From Salinivibrio socompensis S35 (lineage in GTDB: Bacteria; Pseudomonadota; Gammaproteobacteria; Enterobacterales; Vibrionaceae), in the NCBI RefSeq assembly GCF_000513715.1, contig NZ_AQOD01000031.1, positions 1-32,946 on the forward strand: 32,946 bases of DNA. Direction: 5' to 3'. The stretch's first letter is position 1; each line of letters opens with the position of its first letter. The translations under genes were made by a program, and so were the position numbers. Below the pieces are notes generated by a model that saw only the letters and a list, made by a program, of their open reading frames with translations, ran no database searches and had not been told where the DNA came from. Below are positions 30,703-32,946 of the stretch, in pieces.

Positions 30703-31351
30703 TAAACGCGAGTTTGCTGAAGTTTGGGGAGCAGCTTGGGCCATGTATGGCAAAAGCGTATCACCGCAATTGCTATCCATCGCATTTGAAGCTCTTCGCG
30801 CTTACAGCATTGAAGATGTGCGAATCGGTCTGACTCGGCATATTCAATCACCGGATACTGGGCAATTTTTTCCAAAGCCCGCTGACGTCATCAAGCATAT
30901 CGATGGCAACTCGGGTTCAAGAGCCATGGTTGCTTGGAACAAAGTTGACAAGGCTGTTCGTCAGGTTGGCGCTTGGACATCAGTGATGTTTGACGATGCG
31001 CTTATCCACCGCGTGATTTCAGACATGGGGGGATGGGTTGAACTCTGCAAGGTTGATGACAGGGAATACCCCTTTAAGCAAAAAGAGTTTTTAACACGCT
31101 ACCAGGCTTACTTGCTGCGGGACGAAGTGGGTGAATACCCAAGGCTATTAAAGGGTATTGCAGACCATCAGAACCAGCAAAAAGGATTTGATATGCAAGC
31201 GCCTGTTGCCGTGGGTGACTGGTCAAAAGCGGCACAAGTTTACACGAGAGGCATCGCCGACTTTAGCGCAGTGCCTTTAAAAAGAATAAGCCCGAAAGCC
31301 ATTCAGGCGCTTCTCGGAAATCAATTAGAGGACAAAAATGAAAACGATTAA
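30689..31351 (+). CDS. DUF6475-like phage/ICE protein
   Basis: A protein of the kind found after replication-organiser genes in prophages and SXT-like elements, possibly DUF6475. Conserved-looking segments are EFAEVWGAAWAMYGKSVSPQ (about 8-27), YSIEDVRIGLTRHIQSPDTG and FFPKPADVIKHI. The start chosen is GTG 30689, 10 bases after GGGAGG. This gives 220 residues and a 14-base overlap with the upstream gene. An ATG at 30623 adds 22 residues with little family resemblance. It also overlaps the transglycosylase gene. No enzyme motif is visible and the function is unknown. Confidence 0.65.
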   Translation: MQEVDKREFAEVWGAAWAMYGKSVSPQLLSIAFEALRAYSIEDVRIGLTRHIQSPDTGQFFPKPADVIKHIDGNSGSRAMVAWNKVDKAVRQVGAWTSVMFDDALIHRVISDMGGWVELCKVDDREYPFKQKEFLTRYQAYLLRDEVGEYPRLLKGIADHQNQQKGFDMQAPVAVGDWSKAAQVYTRGIADFSAVPLKRISPKAIQALLGNQLEDKNEND

Positions 31352-31886
31352 AGCAAAAACCATTGCCCTAGTGATAGCCATATCCGCAAGCACTTCAGTC
31401 TATGCGTTTCCGGGCTATCAGTGGGAAAAAGCAGCACAAAGCGTTGGTATTGATCCAGTCATGCTCTACGCCGTTGCCTTGGCTGAGTCGGCCTCACATC
31501 GTGGTCTTAACATGACCAGTCCATGGCCATACGCAATTCGCAATGGTTCAAATGCAACCTACGCCAAATCTAAGACAGAAGCTGAGCAACTGTTAAACCA
31601 GGCACTTCAAGAGAGTGAAAAATACCAACTCGATATTGGCCTAATGCAAATCAATTTGCATTGGCACGGACATCGGGTGAGTTCAGCGGCGGAACTGCTA
31701 GACCCCATCACCAACCTAACGATCGGCTCCATTATTTTGGCCGAAGCGATTAAGTCTTCACCGAACGATTTAGAGCTTGGCATAGGCCGCTACCACAGTT
31801 GGAACGAAGAACGTGCACGCTGGTATGGGCAAAGAGTGCTTTATATTTATCGCAATATTTTACATGAACTGGAGGTTCGTCAATGA
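31338..31886 (+). CDS. Lytic transglycosylase (SLT domain)
   Basis: A 182-residue exported peptidoglycan-cleaving enzyme of the soluble lytic transglycosylase type. The signal peptide covers about residues 1-23 (MKTIKAKTIALVIAISASTS, cleavage likely after VYA). The SLT domain has the catalytic glutamate E50 in ALAESASHRG, then DIGLMQINLHWHG (about 99-111) and GIGRYHSWNEERARWYG. It probably opens the cell wall for the conjugation channel. It overlaps its neighbours on both sides (14 and 4 bases). SXT carries a transglycosylase gene at the same place, between the cro-side genes and setCD. Confidence 0.9.
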   Translation: MKTIKAKTIALVIAISASTSVYAFPGYQWEKAAQSVGIDPVMLYAVALAESASHRGLNMTSPWPYAIRNGSNATYAKSKTEAEQLLNQALQESEKYQLDIGLMQINLHWHGHRVSSAAELLDPITNLTIGSIILAEAIKSSPNDLELGIGRYHSWNEERARWYGQRVLYIYRNILHELEVRQ

Positions 31887-32182
31887 CAAACAATCAACAA
31901 GACTTCTATCAATTAAATTTGGCGTACCTGCACGCGGCACGGGAATTGGCGCGAATTGATCCACAAGAGGCGGTCTTGCGCTTTGGACTTAAACGCGACG
32001 TGGTTGATGCACTAATTAATGCTGGTGTGGACGACCTGCAACTAGTGGCGACCTCATCATTCATGCTGTTTCAACCAAGGGGTAACCAAAGCCAACTGAT
32101 TGAGATGGTTAAGAGCAAAGGCACAGGTATCCCAAGAATCGCTTATTTATTATCAACCTTAAACAACAAGGGGGATGCATGA
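31883..32182 (+). CDS. setD: SetD-like (FlhD-family) transcriptional activator subunit
   Basis: A 99-residue FlhD-like protein, one half of the SetCD master activator that switches on integrase, excision and conjugation operons in SXT/R391. It begins MTNNQQDFYQLNLAYLHAAR, and the central ELARIDPQEAVLRFGLKRDV (helix-turn-helix-like) is typical of FlhD-family proteins. Its start overlaps the transglycosylase stop (ATGA) and its stop overlaps the setC start, so the pair is translationally coupled. Vibrios control flagella with FlrA rather than FlhDC, so a flagellar role is unlikely. Confidence 0.87.
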   Translation: MTNNQQDFYQLNLAYLHAARELARIDPQEAVLRFGLKRDVVDALINAGVDDLQLVATSSFMLFQPRGNQSQLIEMVKSKGTGIPRIAYLLSTLNNKGDA

Positions 32183-32712
32183 TTGATAACCTGTCCAAAA
32201 GTGAGCTGTTTACCCGAGCCTCGCTGCTTATTAAATACGGATTTCGAACAACCATTATCGCGCTCGATACCGGTTTGCCAATCCACATTATCAGAAGGCT
32301 TCACAAAGAAGTGACAGGCAAGTCACCCTGTCCTGGTCAATTGCCAGAATCTGATGCCATTGTTAAAAGCAGAAGAGCCCTAGTTGAAGGCTCCCTGCTG
32401 ATGGCGCTTTATGTCAATATTGGTGGTGATAATGTCTACAAGCAATTAAATATTGATGCTTTGATGAAGGCTTACGATGCGTACTTGATTGCAAGGGAAG
32501 AAGCAGATCTTCCAGCTGAGATCCCCTGGAAAAAACTAACCATCAATGAAGGTTGGGTTCTAGCTCGTGATTTAAGATCACAGCTTGCATCCTTACACCG
32601 GTGTCGATGCGGTAGTCTGTATTTGACGGTATCACAACAGCGCATTCAGCTTAAATGTCCTGTGTGCGAGATTATGGCCGAGCAAACCACTAGAGCACTT
32701 TTTGAGAACTAA
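32179..32712 (+). CDS. setC: SetC-like (FlhC-family) transcriptional activator subunit
   Basis: The FlhC-like partner of SetD, 177 residues. An N-terminal helix-turn-helix-like region, KYGFRTTIIALDTGLPIHII (about 19-38), is followed by a helical core. A zinc site sits near the C-terminus with cysteines C142, C144, C160 and C163 (HRCRCGSLYLTVSQQRIQLK, then CPVC). FlhC binds zinc through an equivalent cluster. With SetD it should activate the element's transfer genes outside this window. It is the last gene of a tightly overlapping operon that begins at cro. Confidence 0.88.
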   Translation: MIDNLSKSELFTRASLLIKYGFRTTIIALDTGLPIHIIRRLHKEVTGKSPCPGQLPESDAIVKSRRALVEGSLLMALYVNIGGDNVYKQLNIDALMKAYDAYLIAREEADLPAEIPWKKLTINEGWVLARDLRSQLASLHRCRCGSLYLTVSQQRIQLKCPVCEIMAEQTTRALFEN

Positions 32713-32734
32713 CATGCTGATGCATGATTTGATT

Positions 32735-32751
32735 GTGCACCGCCCGTGCAC
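32735..32751 (+). other. Small hairpin after setC
   Basis: GTGCAC, a 5-base loop and GTGCAC form a 6-bp stem just after setC, followed by only three T residues. It may be a weak terminator or a processing site. Confidence 0.35.
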
Positions 32752-32766
32752 TTTGAGAGTACTAAG

Positions 32767-32946
32767 ATGACAAACTTACTTAAATCTTTACCAGCACGCT
32801 GCTGGTTTATATCACTGGGGCTTTTTCTAGTGACTTTGGCTGCGGCTCATTTTTTTCCATCAGAAATATTAACGGCATCTGCCAAGTTAGCGGCTTTGCC
32901 ATTTCTGTTCTGCACCTGTCGTTTTGTTCAGCTACTTGGGATTCAA
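32767..32946 (+). CDS. Putative inner-membrane protein, C-terminus beyond window
   Basis: An open frame of 60 codons begins MTNLLKSLPARCWFISLGLF and is still open at the right edge. Two hydrophobic segments are visible (about 13-30 and 40-52), separated by the short FFPSEILTASAK loop, so it is probably an inner-membrane protein. It lies 54 bases after setC on the same strand. SXT/R391 elements encode the entry-exclusion protein Eex in this general neighbourhood, near traG, but I do not recognise this N-terminus and cannot assign it. Confidence 0.6.
   Translation, partial: MTNLLKSLPARCWFISLGLFLVTLAAAHFFPSEILTASAKLAALPFLFCTCRFVQLLGIQ

Larger units (their letters stand above)
28569..32946. mobile_element. 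Regulatory end of an SXT/R391-like integrative and conjugative element (partial)
   Basis: From the pabA start to the window end the genes form the lysogeny-like control module of SXT/R391 elements: setR, divergent cro, phage-like genes, transglycosylase, setD and setC. The exact boundary is not visible. It must lie between 28569 and the setR stop at 28762 if the join is real. In SXT, setR is the gene nearest one end, which agrees. Integrase, mobility and conjugation genes would lie outside. No prfC fragment, att repeat or tRNA is seen. Confidence 0.75.

Overview
The window looks like a chromosomal segment of a gammaproteobacterium of the family Vibrionaceae. The CRP protein is close to Vibrio CRP as I remember it, the arginine succinyltransferase genes sit beside crp as in Vibrio, and the str, tus, yheO, fkpA, slyX, slyD and kefGB order is the usual gammaproteobacterial one. 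Genus is not decidable by eye; Salinivibrio or a related marine genus would fit.

Positions 1-3370 (minus strand) hold the start of the S10 ribosomal operon: rpsJ, rplC, rplD, rplW, rplB, rpsS and the start of rplV, with promoter and leader. Positions 3390-4265 hold the iron-storage pair bfd-bfr. Positions 4335-8890 hold the str operon (rpsL, rpsG, fusA, tuf) with promoter and terminator. Positions 8968-10741 hold tusBCD and the regulator yheO. Positions 10814-16239 hold fkpA, a WD40-like lipoprotein, slyX, slyD, yheV and the KefB/KefG potassium efflux system. Positions 16360-22027 (plus strand) hold yheS, a TIGR02444-type gene, yheT, yheU, prkB and crp. A periplasmic binding-protein-like gene follows. 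Then come a DUF1338 gene and astD, astA and astC/argD (minus strand), which together read as an arginine (and possibly lysine) catabolic cluster, and pabA.

Immediately upstream of pabA the sequence changes to accessory DNA (about 28.6-32.9 kb, running off the end). It looks like the regulatory end of an SXT/R391-type integrative and conjugative element: a CI/SetR-like repressor, a divergent Cro-like gene, four operator-like palindromes between them, a phage-like replication-organiser gene, a DUF6475-like gene, a lytic transglycosylase, and a SetD-SetC (FlhD-FlhC-like) activator pair. SOS-type cleavage of SetR would release the left promoter, and SetCD would then switch on conjugation genes outside the window. 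No integrase, prfC fragment or attachment site is visible, so the location beside pabA is unexplained.

Fourteen apparent single-base indels interrupt otherwise intact genes, including essential ribosomal protein genes. Most lie in short homopolymers. I read them as sequencing errors and annotate the full-length genes. Two non-coding structures stand out: a long hairpin that buries the bfr ribosome-binding site and contains a promoter-like sequence, and four exact-period 16-bp GATC repeats that overlap the pabA stop codon.
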